Program-made: the position numbers and the translations under genes
In this document: positions 1-6,620 of the stretch, one piece after another
How the letters are laid out: every line of letters begins with the position of its first letter
Position numbering within the stretch: position 1 is the stretch's first letter
NCBI GenBank assembly: GCA_013139625.1
Contig: WTAK01000486.1
Coordinates: forward strand, 1 to 12,283
Length of the DNA: 12,283 bases
Source: Candidatus Delongbacteria bacterium
GTDB lineage: Bacteria; UBA4055
Direction: 5' to 3'
The notes under the pieces: model-generated
The model's database searches: none
What the model saw: the letters and a program-made list of their open reading frames with translations, nothing else
Told to the model about the DNA's origin: nothing

Positions 1-1138
1 TCTCATATTGGTCGTTACAATAATTTATTTTATCACCAACTATTCTTTTAGCCTCGTGCATTGCAGTTTGATCATAAGCGTTTATGATCGCACCTTCTTT
101 AAGAAGTTGTTCAATTATAACAAGTGATGGAGCTTCTCTCATATCATCGGTATGAGGTTTGAATGCAAGACCCCAAAGTGAGATGATTTTACCTTTAAGG
201 TCACCGTTGTAATATGTCTTTATCTTATCAACAAGGATACTCTTTTGTCTATTGTTTACTTCCTCGACTGCTTTCAATACTTTTAGATCATAATTATGAT
301 CATTTGCTGTTTTTACTAAGGCTTTTACATCTTTCGGAAAACAAGATCCGCCATAACCCGTTCCCGGATTAATGAAATATGGACCAATTCTCTTATCACT
401 CCCAATACCTTCTTTAACTTTATTGACATCAGCGCCAAGTATTTCACAAAGATTTGCAATATCATTCATAAAGCTAATTTTAGTAGCTAGCATAGAGTTT
501 GCAGTATATTTTGTCATTTCAGCAGATTTAACGTCCATAACAATTACAGGATGTCCGTTAAGTATGAAAGGTTTATATAATCTATTGATAACTTTAGTAG
601 CCTTTTCTGATTCTACACCTACAATTATTCTATCAGGTTTTAAGAAATCATTAATCGCCTGTCCTTCCCTCAAAAATTCAGGGTTCGATACAATATCAAA
701 ATCAATTTTCAAATTTCTCTTATCTAATTCATCCTGAACAGTTTTTCTAACTTTTTCACCGGTGCCTACAGGAACAGTACTTTTATTTACAATTATTAAA
801 TATTCATCCATGTGCGTACCAATCTCTTTGGCTACACCTAATACATATTTAAGATCAGCACTACCATCTTCATCGGGAGGAGTTCCTACTGCTATCATAA
901 CAACTTCAGTATCTTTGATAGAGTTTTTTAATTTTGTAGAAAAATGAAGTCTTCCTTTTTCATGATTTCTATTGACCATCTCAGTCAATCCAGGTTCATA
1001 AATTGGGATTTGTCCATTATTTAACATATCAATTTTATTTTTATCTACATCTATACATGTAACATTAACTCCTGTCTCAGCAAAACAAGTTCCGGAAACT
1101 AATCCAACGTATCCTGTTCCTACTACTGTGATATTCAT
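1..1138 (-). CDS. ugd: UDP-glucose 6-dehydrogenase, 3' end cut by window edge
   Basis: This enzyme oxidises UDP-glucose to UDP-glucuronate with two NAD+, in the cytoplasm, feeding capsule, exopolysaccharide or LPS sugar synthesis. Reading the minus strand from the ATG at 1138 gives an uninterrupted frame of 379 codons that runs off the left edge; family members are usually about 390-450 residues, so only the C-terminal end is missing. Visible motifs are the N-terminal Rossmann motif GTGYVG (residues 7-12), AVGTPPDEDG, STVPVGTG, SNPEFLREG, and the catalytic GYGGSCFPKD with the nucleophilic cysteine at residue 266, then LAFKPHTDDMREAPS in the UDP-binding domain. A GGAG Shine-Dalgarno (1146-1149) lies seven bases before the start. 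It diverges from the sugar dehydrogenase at 1341, which suggests a shared nucleotide-sugar pathway. A related UDP-sugar dehydrogenase (for example UDP-ManNAc dehydrogenase) is less likely given the close motif match. Confidence 0.93.
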   Translation of the reverse strand, partial: MNITVVGTGYVGLVSGTCFAETGVNVTCIDVDKNKIDMLNNGQIPIYEPGLTEMVNRNHEKGRLHFSTKLKNSIKDTEVVMIAVGTPPDEDGSADLKYVLGVAKEIGTHMDEYLIIVNKSTVPVGTGEKVRKTVQDELDKRNLKIDFDIVSNPEFLREGQAINDFLKPDRIIVGVESEKATKVINRLYKPFILNGHPVIVMDVKSAEMTKYTANSMLATKISFMNDIANLCEILGADVNKVKEGIGSDKRIGPYFINPGTGYGGSCFPKDVKALVKTANDHNYDLKVLKAVEEVNNRQKSILVDKIKTYYNGDLKGKIISLWGLAFKPHTDDMREAPSLVIIEQLLKEGAIINAYDQTAMHEAKRIVGDKINYCNDQYE

Positions 1139-1340
1139 CTACATACTCCAAAGTCAAACTTAATATTAATTACTTGATAAAATACTTAATTTATTGTTCG
1201 TTTTCAAGTTAATTTTATTTGAAATCTTTTACCTGTTTTTTACGAACATAGAATCAAACTAAATTCTAAGTGAATTTGTTCCTTTATTTTTCGATTTCTT
1301 TTATATATATTTTTACCAAATTATATCTTGGGGAACATTA
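1139..1340. promoter_or_regulatory. Divergent intergenic region between ugd and the Gfo/Idh gene
   Basis: About 200 very AT-rich bases separate two divergently transcribed genes, so promoters for both must lie here, but I cannot assign convincing -35/-10 pairs. A 7-bp inverted pair, TGTTCGT (1195-1201) and ACGAACA (1242-1248), is separated by 40 bases and might mark an operator, but it could be chance. I see no other open frame, RNA gene or riboswitch-like fold. Confidence 0.5.
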
Positions 1341-2417
1341 ATGAAAAATTATAAATTTGCTTTGGTTGGATGTGGCAGAATATCTGGTAAGCATATAGAT
1401 GCAATAAATGAAATTGAAAATACTAGTATTGTCGCAGTTTGTGATATAAATATCGATAAAGCAAAGGCAACTGCAGATAAAATAGGGGATATTAACTTTT
1501 ATTCAACATATGATGAAATGCTGCAGAATGAAGATATTGACATTGTAAGTATTTTAACTCCAAGTGGTTTGCATGCAGAGCAAACGATTGATATAGTCAA
1601 AAAATATAAAAAGCATATGGTTGTCGAAAAACCTATGGCTTTAAAACTTGAAGATGCAGATGAGATGATTAAAGTGTGTGATGCTAATTCGGTCAGATTA
1701 TTTGTTGTTAAGCAAAACAGATATAATTTGCCAGTCCAAAAACTAAGACAAGCCGTTGAAAATGGAAGCTTTGGGAAAATGGTCATGGGTACTGTTAGAG
1801 TACGATGGTGCAGACCTCAAGAATATTATGACATGGATGCTTGGAGAGGTACTTGGGAATTAGATGGTGGAGTAATAACAAATCAGGCTTCTCATCATAT
1901 TGATCTTCTAGAGTGGATGTTAGGTGAGCCGATTTCTGTAATGGCAAAAACAAAAACATATTTATCAGATATAGAAGTTGATGATACAGCAGCAGCAATT
2001 ATAAGCTTTGAGAATGGATCAATGGGAATTGTTGAGGCCACAACTGCAGTAAGACCGAAAGATCTTGAAGGATCTTTGAGTATCTTAGGAGAAAATGGAA
2101 GTGTTGTTATCGGTGGATTTGCGGTAAATAAAATGGAAACTTGGAACTTTAAAGATACATCCGAAGAAGAAAGTAAAAAAATTGTTAAAAAATATTCTGA
2201 ATTACCTCCGAATGTATATGGATTTGGACACCAAAGATATTTAGAGCATGTAATAGATTGCATAGAAAACAATAAACAAGCTCTAGTTGATGGTTTTGAG
2301 GGTAGAAAATCACTTGAACTTATTAATGCAATGTATGAATCTGCAGAAACAGGTAAAGAAGTATTTTTAAGATTCCATCCAAATAAATCAAGACTTGGAA
2401 AAAAAGTAGAGAGATAA
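1341..2417 (+). CDS. Gfo/Idh/MocA family oxidoreductase, likely nucleotide-sugar dehydrogenase
   Basis: A 358-residue NAD(P)-dependent sugar dehydrogenase of the Gfo/Idh/MocA family, cytoplasmic. The N-terminal Rossmann fold is marked by ALVGCGRISGKH (7-18) and the acidic strand end VCDIN (33-37); the family EKP motif is at 96-98 (K97 is the expected catalytic lysine); the C-terminal substrate domain has DGGVITNQASHHIDLLEWMLG (about 175-195), containing the usual histidine/aspartate pair. The segment around WCRPQEYYDMDAWRGTW (156-172) resembles members found in surface-polysaccharide loci, such as the WbpB/WlbA-type UDP-GlcNAc-uronate 3-dehydrogenases, but I cannot fix the substrate. Divergent placement next to ugd supports a UDP-hexuronate or related sugar. 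A purine-rich GGGGA motif precedes the ATG. The yggS gene starts three bases after the stop, so it probably heads a five-gene operon. Confidence 0.85.
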   Translation: MKNYKFALVGCGRISGKHIDAINEIENTSIVAVCDINIDKAKATADKIGDINFYSTYDEMLQNEDIDIVSILTPSGLHAEQTIDIVKKYKKHMVVEKPMALKLEDADEMIKVCDANSVRLFVVKQNRYNLPVQKLRQAVENGSFGKMVMGTVRVRWCRPQEYYDMDAWRGTWELDGGVITNQASHHIDLLEWMLGEPISVMAKTKTYLSDIEVDDTAAAIISFENGSMGIVEATTAVRPKDLEGSLSILGENGSVVIGGFAVNKMETWNFKDTSEEESKKIVKKYSELPPNVYGFGHQRYLEHVIDCIENNKQALVDGFEGRKSLELINAMYESAETGKEVFLRFHPNKSRLGKKVER

Positions 2418-2420
2418 CTT

Positions 2421-3122
2421 ATGATCAAAGAAAATTTAAAAACAGTAAAAGATCGAATAAGGAAAGCTTGTAAAAAAGTTGGGAGAGATCCGGAAGGTAT
2501 TACTTTGGTCGCAGTCTCAAAAACTTTTCCAGTAAAGGTTAACTTATATTCTTATGAATCTGGGCAATATATTTTCGGAGAAAATAAGATCAGAGATCTT
2601 GTTATAAAGAGTGAACTTCTCCGAGAGAGTGAATATGAAAAAGTACAATGGCACATGATCGGTCATTTGCAGTCTAATAAAGCTAAACTTGTAGCTGAAC
2701 ATGTAAATCTGTTCCATTGCTTAGATTCATTAAAATTAGCAAAGAAATTAAATGAACATAGCAAGAAATTAGATAAGATCCTTAATGTATTGATCCAAAT
2801 TAACTCAAGCAGAGAAGAAAGTAAATCAGGGTTATTACCTGAAGAATTGTCAGATTTCATTCAATCTTTGAAAGGTCTTGAGAATCTTAAAGTAATCGGT
2901 CTAATGTCAATTGGGATGTTCAATAAAGATCCCGAAGATTCCAGAGATGATTTTAAATTTATGAAAGGTTTGTTTGAAAGGATAAAAGAAACGAAGTTGC
3001 CATCAAATTGCGAAATGAAGAATTTATCAATGGGAATGAGCCATGATTTTGAAGTTGCAATAGAAGAGGGAGCAGACATCGTAAGAGTTGGCACGGATAT
3101 TTTTGGGAAAAGGAAAGTATGA
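2421..3122 (+). CDS. yggS: YggS/PLPBP-family pyridoxal phosphate homeostasis protein
   Basis: A 233-residue single-domain alanine-racemase-like TIM barrel that binds PLP but has no known catalytic activity; the family (YggS, YlmE, PROSC/PLPBP) controls free PLP and amino-acid/keto-acid balance. Family marks are AVSKTFP with the PLP Schiff-base lysine at residue 34, FGENKIRDL (52-60), the hallmark WHMIGHLQSNKAK (77-89), NSSREESKSGL (128-138), GLMSIG (160-165) and the C-terminal phosphate-binding stretch LSMGMSHDFEVAIEEGADIV followed by RVGTDIFGKR. Length is normal for the family. It lies three bases after the upstream stop and its own TGA overlaps the yggT start as ATGA, which indicates translational coupling. 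It is the only complete gene in the window that ends in TGA. Confidence 0.94.
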   Translation: MIKENLKTVKDRIRKACKKVGRDPEGITLVAVSKTFPVKVNLYSYESGQYIFGENKIRDLVIKSELLRESEYEKVQWHMIGHLQSNKAKLVAEHVNLFHCLDSLKLAKKLNEHSKKLDKILNVLIQINSSREESKSGLLPEELSDFIQSLKGLENLKVIGLMSIGMFNKDPEDSRDDFKFMKGLFERIKETKLPSNCEMKNLSMGMSHDFEVAIEEGADIVRVGTDIFGKRKV

Positions 3123-3661
3123 GAGTATTTCAATTATTTCACACCCTCTTAGTTATTTTAATATTTGCAAGATTGATAATGCCGTTATTAGGTATGAATC
3201 ATGGACAATTATATAGTTCAGTGTATTTTTATTCTGAGAAAATATTGGCACCGGTCAGAAAACTTCTGCCAAGGTCTTCAATAGATTGGTCTCCGTTCGT
3301 TGCATTGATTCTATTGAATTTAATAATGTCATTTCTGCTTCCTGTAATTACTTTAGCAGTTCAGGGTGATTTTGAAGGTGTGATGTATTTATCAGCAGCA
3401 AACATATTATCATTGATCTCATCAATTTCAACTTTTTTTATGATAATAGTTATAGTTAAAATTGTTAACGATCATGTAAATGGTCAATATTCAGGATTAA
3501 CGCATTTTATTAACTCAATAACATTAAAACCAATGAGATTTGTAAGGCAGTATTTACCAAACAATATAAAAAAATATACTGCTTGGGTTTTATTAGCACT
3601 AATAATTGTCTTAAAAATTGTAACTCAAAGATCGATCGAGAATTTTTTACTGAATTTTTAA
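3119..3661 (+). CDS. yggT: YggT/YlmG family membrane protein
   Basis: A 180-residue integral membrane protein of the YggT (YlmG/CCB3) family, linked in other organisms to cell division, membrane organisation or osmotic tolerance, with no known biochemical activity. Two YggT repeats can be read. The first runs from a membrane helix at about 5-24 through SEKILAPVRKLLPRSSIDWSP (39-59) to a second helix (about 57-80); the EP-LxPxRxxxP plus D-x-SP pattern is the family signature. The second repeat has a helix at about 95-117, a weaker copy LKPMRFVRQYLP (136-147), and a final helix at about 154-170. Two repeats are also seen in E. coli YggT. It overlaps yggS by four bases, the classic yggS-yggT pairing. 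Confidence 0.85.
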   Translation: MRVFQLFHTLLVILIFARLIMPLLGMNHGQLYSSVYFYSEKILAPVRKLLPRSSIDWSPFVALILLNLIMSFLLPVITLAVQGDFEGVMYLSAANILSLISSISTFFMIIVIVKIVNDHVNGQYSGLTHFINSITLKPMRFVRQYLPNNIKKYTAWVLLALIIVLKIVTQRSIENFLLNF

Positions 3662-3694
3662 TAAATTTCTTAAGCATTCACAAAGGGATATAGC

Positions 3695-4201
3695 ATGACT
3701 TTAAAAAGAGATAAAATAACTTCAAAACAATTTGGCAAATCAGTCAGGGGTTATGATAAGATAGAAGTTCAAGCATTTCAAGAATGGATCGCTGATGAAT
3801 ATGATACTTTGAGGATCCGTAATATTGAGTTGGAAAAAAAGATAGAAGACTACGAAAAAGATTATGAGAAGTATGAAAAAGAAAAAGAAAATTTTAAGCA
3901 AGAGCAAATTCAAGCAAAGAAAGATATCGACAGGTTAAAAAGAGAGACCACTAAAGAATGTGAAATTGCTAAAAGTGAAGCAAAAATGAATGCTCAAAAT
4001 GTTCTGAAGGATGCTTATACTCAGACAAAAGATCTTCAGAATGATATTGATAAATTAAAAAAGATTAAACAATCATTTATAAAAAGATACTCAAATATCC
4101 TTAGAGACCAGCTTGATACACTTAAAGTATTTCAAAGAGAATTTCTCCCCGGAGAAGATTCTGTTAAGATCACTTCAAAACCTACATCTAAAAGACACTA
4201 A
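3695..4201 (+). CDS. divIVA: DivIVA-domain coiled-coil protein
   Basis: A 168-residue cytoplasmic protein with an N-terminal DivIVA domain, the membrane-curvature-sensing module that recruits division or polar-growth proteins. Residues 8-25 (ITSKQFGKSVRGYDKIEV) align without gaps to the B. subtilis DivIVA lipid-binding segment; R18 and GYD (19-21) are kept, while the membrane-inserting F17 position is a valine, still hydrophobic. From about residue 33 to 145 the sequence is highly charged heptad-like coiled coil rich in Glu and Lys, interrupted near 90-105. The C-terminal tail from 153 is short, basic and probably disordered. A purine-rich AAAGGGAT motif precedes the ATG. It follows yggS and yggT in the same order as the Gram-positive ylmE-ylmG-divIVA cluster. 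Its role here in division or polarity is inferred from family and context. Confidence 0.85.
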   Translation: MTLKRDKITSKQFGKSVRGYDKIEVQAFQEWIADEYDTLRIRNIELEKKIEDYEKDYEKYEKEKENFKQEQIQAKKDIDRLKRETTKECEIAKSEAKMNAQNVLKDAYTQTKDLQNDIDKLKKIKQSFIKRYSNILRDQLDTLKVFQREFLPGEDSVKITSKPTSKRH

Positions 4202-4204
4202 ACT

Positions 4205-4840
4205 ATGCATGATGTTAACTCACTAAAGTTATTATCAGACAAATTGATAAAATCAATTAGTTTCATTCCTGAAAAGGTTGAAATATTATCAAAGCTATGG
4301 CATGGGGTCTCCGATGGATTAATTCAGATTGATATTGACCTAGAAAGCTTAGTGAATCATAAATTTTATATTAATAAAGATTCAAAAAAAAAGCTATATG
4401 TTTTCTGGGATCATAATTCAATAGATAAGAACCTAAAAGACTTTTTTACAATTTTGATCAGGGTTCTAAAATTTTCAGGGACGACCGACATTTTAGTGTT
4501 CGATGAATGTTTGTCGTTGTCTAATGTTAAGGATGATGTCATTGGTATTTCTGACCATATAAATTTTACTTCAGATAATCCATTGATCGGTATTAATGAT
4601 GAAGAGGTAGGTACAAGATTTCCTGATATGAGTTATGCTTACTCAGATAGCTATTCTGGAAGGTTTGGTAAAATAAGAAAAGTTATCTTAGCCGGAGTTG
4701 AAGATATTGATCTTTCAGAAAGAAAATTATCTTTAATAAAATTAAGTGAAGCCGAAGTTTATAATTTTTCAGTGATGTGGATGAATATTTTAGCGGTGCA
4801 TTCCAGAATCAAATTCTCTGCTATCTGTAAAATCAAATAA
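4205..4840 (+). CDS. Degenerate purine nucleoside phosphorylase-like protein
   Basis: A 211-residue protein without a confident annotation. Residues 113-146, with DHINFTSDNPLIG (117-129) and GTRFPDMSYAYS (136-147), closely match the conserved core DHINLxGxNPLxGPN...RFxDMSxAY of trimeric purine nucleoside phosphorylases (about 270 residues). Working outward, H70 in FWDH falls at the GRxH histidine, but the arginine is replaced; the GPxFETPAE stretch becomes AGVEDIDLSE (163-172), losing the catalytic glutamate; and the chain ends at FSAICKIK, where the family has the base-binding TN pair, so that asparagine is a lysine. The N-terminal phosphate loop (GSGLG) is also not visible. I infer a PNP-fold protein that has lost catalysis. 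It starts three bases after divIVA with no clear Shine-Dalgarno, so it is probably translated by coupling. Alternative: a decaying pseudogene, although the frame is intact. Confidence 0.6.
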   Translation: MHDVNSLKLLSDKLIKSISFIPEKVEILSKLWHGVSDGLIQIDIDLESLVNHKFYINKDSKKKLYVFWDHNSIDKNLKDFFTILIRVLKFSGTTDILVFDECLSLSNVKDDVIGISDHINFTSDNPLIGINDEEVGTRFPDMSYAYSDSYSGRFGKIRKVILAGVEDIDLSERKLSLIKLSEAEVYNFSVMWMNILAVHSRIKFSAICKIK

Positions 4841-4854
4841 AAGATACAACATAT

Positions 4855-4929
4855 CCGTAGGGACGACCCTTGTGGTCGTCCGGACACATGGATGATATAA
4901 GTGGGCGACCACAAGGGTCGCCCTTACGG
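4855..4929. repeat. 75-bp nested inverted repeat, REP/MITE-like
   Basis: Two GC-rich arms of about 27 bp (4855-4881 and 4903-4929) are near-perfect reverse complements, both beginning CCGTA on their outer side. Each arm is itself a hairpin: GGACGACC/GGTCGTCC (4861-4868, 4874-4881, loop CTTGT) and GGGCGACC/GGTCGCCC (4903-4910, 4916-4923, loop ACAAG). The unpaired centre is about 21 bases. The element contrasts sharply with its AT-rich surroundings, contains no gene, and sits 15 bases after the PNP-like stop codon. It resembles paired REP/BIME or small MITE elements. Confidence 0.8.
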
Positions 4930-5027
4930 TTTATTGTTTTTTACATTTTATAGATTTTATTTGCTTTTAAATTTTAAAATATTATCTTCTTAAGACTCTA
5001 AATTATCTTATGAAAATTTAAATAAAA

Positions 5028-5033
5028 AAGGAG
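5028..5033 (+). promoter_or_regulatory. Ribosome binding site that decides the rocD start
   Basis: AAGGAG is followed directly by ATGAAAATG. The ATG at 5034 would touch the Shine-Dalgarno, whereas the ATG at 5040 has a six-base spacer, identical in arrangement to the fba gene in this window. The start at 5040 is therefore preferred. Confidence 0.8.
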
Positions 5034-5039
5034 ATGAAA

Positions 5040-6242
5040 ATGTTGAGCTCAAAAGAAATAATGGAACTGGACAACAAATATGGTGCACACAACTATCACC
5101 CTCTTCCTGTCGTAATAGCAGAAGCAGAAGGTGTAATGGTTAAAGACCCTGAAGGTAGAGAGTATTTTGATTTTCTATCAGCTTACTCAGCAGTAAACCA
5201 AGGTCACAGAAACCCAAAGATCATCAATGCTTTGATCGAGCAAGCAGGTAAATGTACTTTGACTTCAAGAGCATTCCACAATGACGTAATGGGAAAATTC
5301 CTTAAGAAGCTTTGTGAATTTACAGGTTACGAAATGGCTTTACCAATGAACACTGGTGCTGAAGCTGTTGAAACTGGTATCAAGCTTGCAAGAAGATGGG
5401 GAGTTGAAGTAAAAGGTATTGAGAATGGGAAACAAGAGATAATCGTTGCAGAAGAGAACTTCCACGGAAGAACTACTACAATAATTTCTTTCTCTACTGA
5501 TCCTGATGCAAGAACTAACTACGGACCTTATACTCCTGGTTTTAAGATCGTTAAATATAACGATGCAAAAGCTTTAGAAGATGCGATCACTCCAAATACT
5601 TGTGCAATACTTCTTGAGCCTATTCAAGGAGAGGCTGGTGTTTATGTGCCTTACGATGGATATCTGAAAGATGTGAGAGAGATCTGTACAAAACACAATG
5701 TTCTTTTCATAGCGGATGAAGTTCAAACTGGTTTCTTAAGAACAGGCGAGAGATTTGCTGTGAATCATGAGAATGTAAGACCTGACGTTATGACTTTAGG
5801 TAAAGCTTTAGGTGGAGCTGTAATACCTGTATCTGCAGTTGTTGCTGACAAAAAATTCATGAAAGTATTTACACCTGGTTCTCACGGGTCAACTTTCGGT
5901 GGTTATCCTATAGCTGCTGCAGTTGGCATCGCTTCATTAGAAGTTCTTGAAGATCCAGAATTGAAGAAAAGTGTTCAAGACTTAGGAGAATTCTTCAGAG
6001 CAGAACTTAAGAAGATCAATTGTGATAAGATCGTTGAAGTTAGAGGTAAGGGACTTTTAAATGCGGTTGTATTTGTAGATAATTTTGAAGCATGGGATGT
6101 TTGTATAGCTCTTAAAGATGCTGGTTTACTTGCGAAGCAAACTCATGGTAATATCATTAGATTTGCGCCACCATTGGTTATTACAAAAGGTGAAATTGTA
6201 AAAGCATTAGATATTATCAAAACGGTTTTTGAGAAGTTTTAA
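5040..6242 (+). CDS. rocD: Ornithine aminotransferase
   Basis: A 400-residue PLP-dependent class III aminotransferase that converts ornithine and 2-oxoglutarate to glutamate-5-semialdehyde and glutamate, linking arginine/ornithine and proline metabolism in the cytoplasm. The match to B. subtilis RocD extends over the whole length: YGAHNYHPLPVV near the N-terminus, DFLSAYSAVNQGHRNPKI, LTSRAFHND, the PLP phosphate loop PMNTGAEAVE, NFHGRT, EPIQGEAG, FIADEVQTG with the cofactor-binding aspartate, LGKALGG with the Schiff-base lysine at residue 255, and GSHGSTFGG, ending with RFAPPLVI. The HGSTFGG and NYHPLP elements favour ornithine aminotransferase over acetylornithine aminotransferase. It has its own strong ribosome site and an AT-rich leader after the 75-bp repeat, so it is probably transcribed alone. 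C-ending codons (TTC, AAC, ATC) look commoner than in its neighbours, which may reflect high expression. Confidence 0.94.
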   Translation: MLSSKEIMELDNKYGAHNYHPLPVVIAEAEGVMVKDPEGREYFDFLSAYSAVNQGHRNPKIINALIEQAGKCTLTSRAFHNDVMGKFLKKLCEFTGYEMALPMNTGAEAVETGIKLARRWGVEVKGIENGKQEIIVAEENFHGRTTTIISFSTDPDARTNYGPYTPGFKIVKYNDAKALEDAITPNTCAILLEPIQGEAGVYVPYDGYLKDVREICTKHNVLFIADEVQTGFLRTGERFAVNHENVRPDVMTLGKALGGAVIPVSAVVADKKFMKVFTPGSHGSTFGGYPIAAAVGIASLEVLEDPELKKSVQDLGEFFRAELKKINCDKIVEVRGKGLLNAVVFVDNFEAWDVCIALKDAGLLAKQTHGNIIRFAPPLVITKGEIVKALDIIKTVFEKF

Positions 6243-6252
6243 TAATCAATTC

Positions 6253-6284
6253 CGTAAAGACGTGATTCATCACGTCTCAGAACG
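6253..6284. repeat. AGACGT-type hairpin repeat, copy 1
   Basis: The stem AGACGTGA/TCACGTCT (6258-6265, 6270-6277) encloses the loop TTCA. It is flanked by CGTAA on the left and CAGAACG on the right, so the outer CGT/ACG can also pair. The same frame, CGTAA-AGACGT...ACGTCT-CACG, recurs in inverted orientation at 11044-11073 with a different centre. Confidence 0.7.
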
Positions 6285-6285
6285 C

Positions 6286-6318
6286 AAAAAGGGTGATCAA
6301 ATGATTACCCTTTTTTTT
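6286..6318. terminator. Bidirectional terminator between rocD and the winged-helix gene
   Basis: The stem AAAAAGGGTGATCA (6286-6299) pairs with TGATTACCCTTTTT (6302-6315) with one G-T wobble, and a T run follows to 6318. On the opposite strand an A run becomes a T run, so it can stop transcription from both convergent genes. The stop codon of the minus-strand gene (6317-6319) lies within the T run. Confidence 0.85.
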
Positions 6319-6619
6319 ACCTTCCCAACATCCTCTCTAACCGTTCGACATATTTTTTAAAAGCTTCTTTTCCTTTCTTAGTCAGCTTATATTTAGTTAA
6401 AGGTTTTCTATCAACGAATAGTTTTTCAACTGAGATATATCCGGCAGTTTCGATTTTTTTTATATGAACACTTAGATTTCCATCTGTAGCTTTCACATTT
6501 TGTTTTATAAAATTAAAGTCAGCTTCTTCCACACTGATAAGAACGGACATGATCGCAAGTCTTATCCGGGAATGAATAATGTCATCTAATTGCTTATAAT
6601 CAAATTCTGATTCAGGCAT
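6317..6619 (-). CDS. Winged-helix transcriptional regulator (HTH_34 type)
   Basis: A 100-residue single-domain winged-helix DNA-binding protein of the small HTH_34-like group (ArsR/MarR-related, Pfam-style name from memory). LDDIIHSRIRLAIMSVL (11-27) is the first helix region; EEADFNFIKQNVKATDGNLSVHIKKIETAGYI (31-62) forms the helix-turn-helix with the recognition helix around DGNLSVHIKKIE; VEKLFVDRKPLTKYKLTKKGKEAF (64-87) gives the beta wing and the start of the dimerisation helix. No ligand or metal cysteines are present. It starts one base after the stop of the membrane-protein gene, so the two are translationally coupled. Regulators of this type often accompany a membrane protein and probably control their own operon; the signal sensed is unknown. 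Confidence 0.85.
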   Translation of the reverse strand: MPESEFDYKQLDDIIHSRIRLAIMSVLISVEEADFNFIKQNVKATDGNLSVHIKKIETAGYISVEKLFVDRKPLTKYKLTKKGKEAFKKYVERLERMLGR

Positions 6620-6620
6620 A

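Noticed and set aside
372..947. Plus-strand open frames at 372-737 and 762-947
   Set aside because: They are antisense to the clearly conserved ugd frame, have no ribosome sites and no recognisable protein pattern.
1895..2428. 177-residue minus-strand open frame
   Set aside because: It lies opposite the conserved Gfo/Idh coding sequence and shows low-complexity Ser/Ile-rich translation typical of antisense frames.
5034..5039. Upstream ATG at 5034 as the rocD start
   Set aside because: It directly abuts the Shine-Dalgarno; the in-frame ATG at 5040 has the normal six-base spacing.
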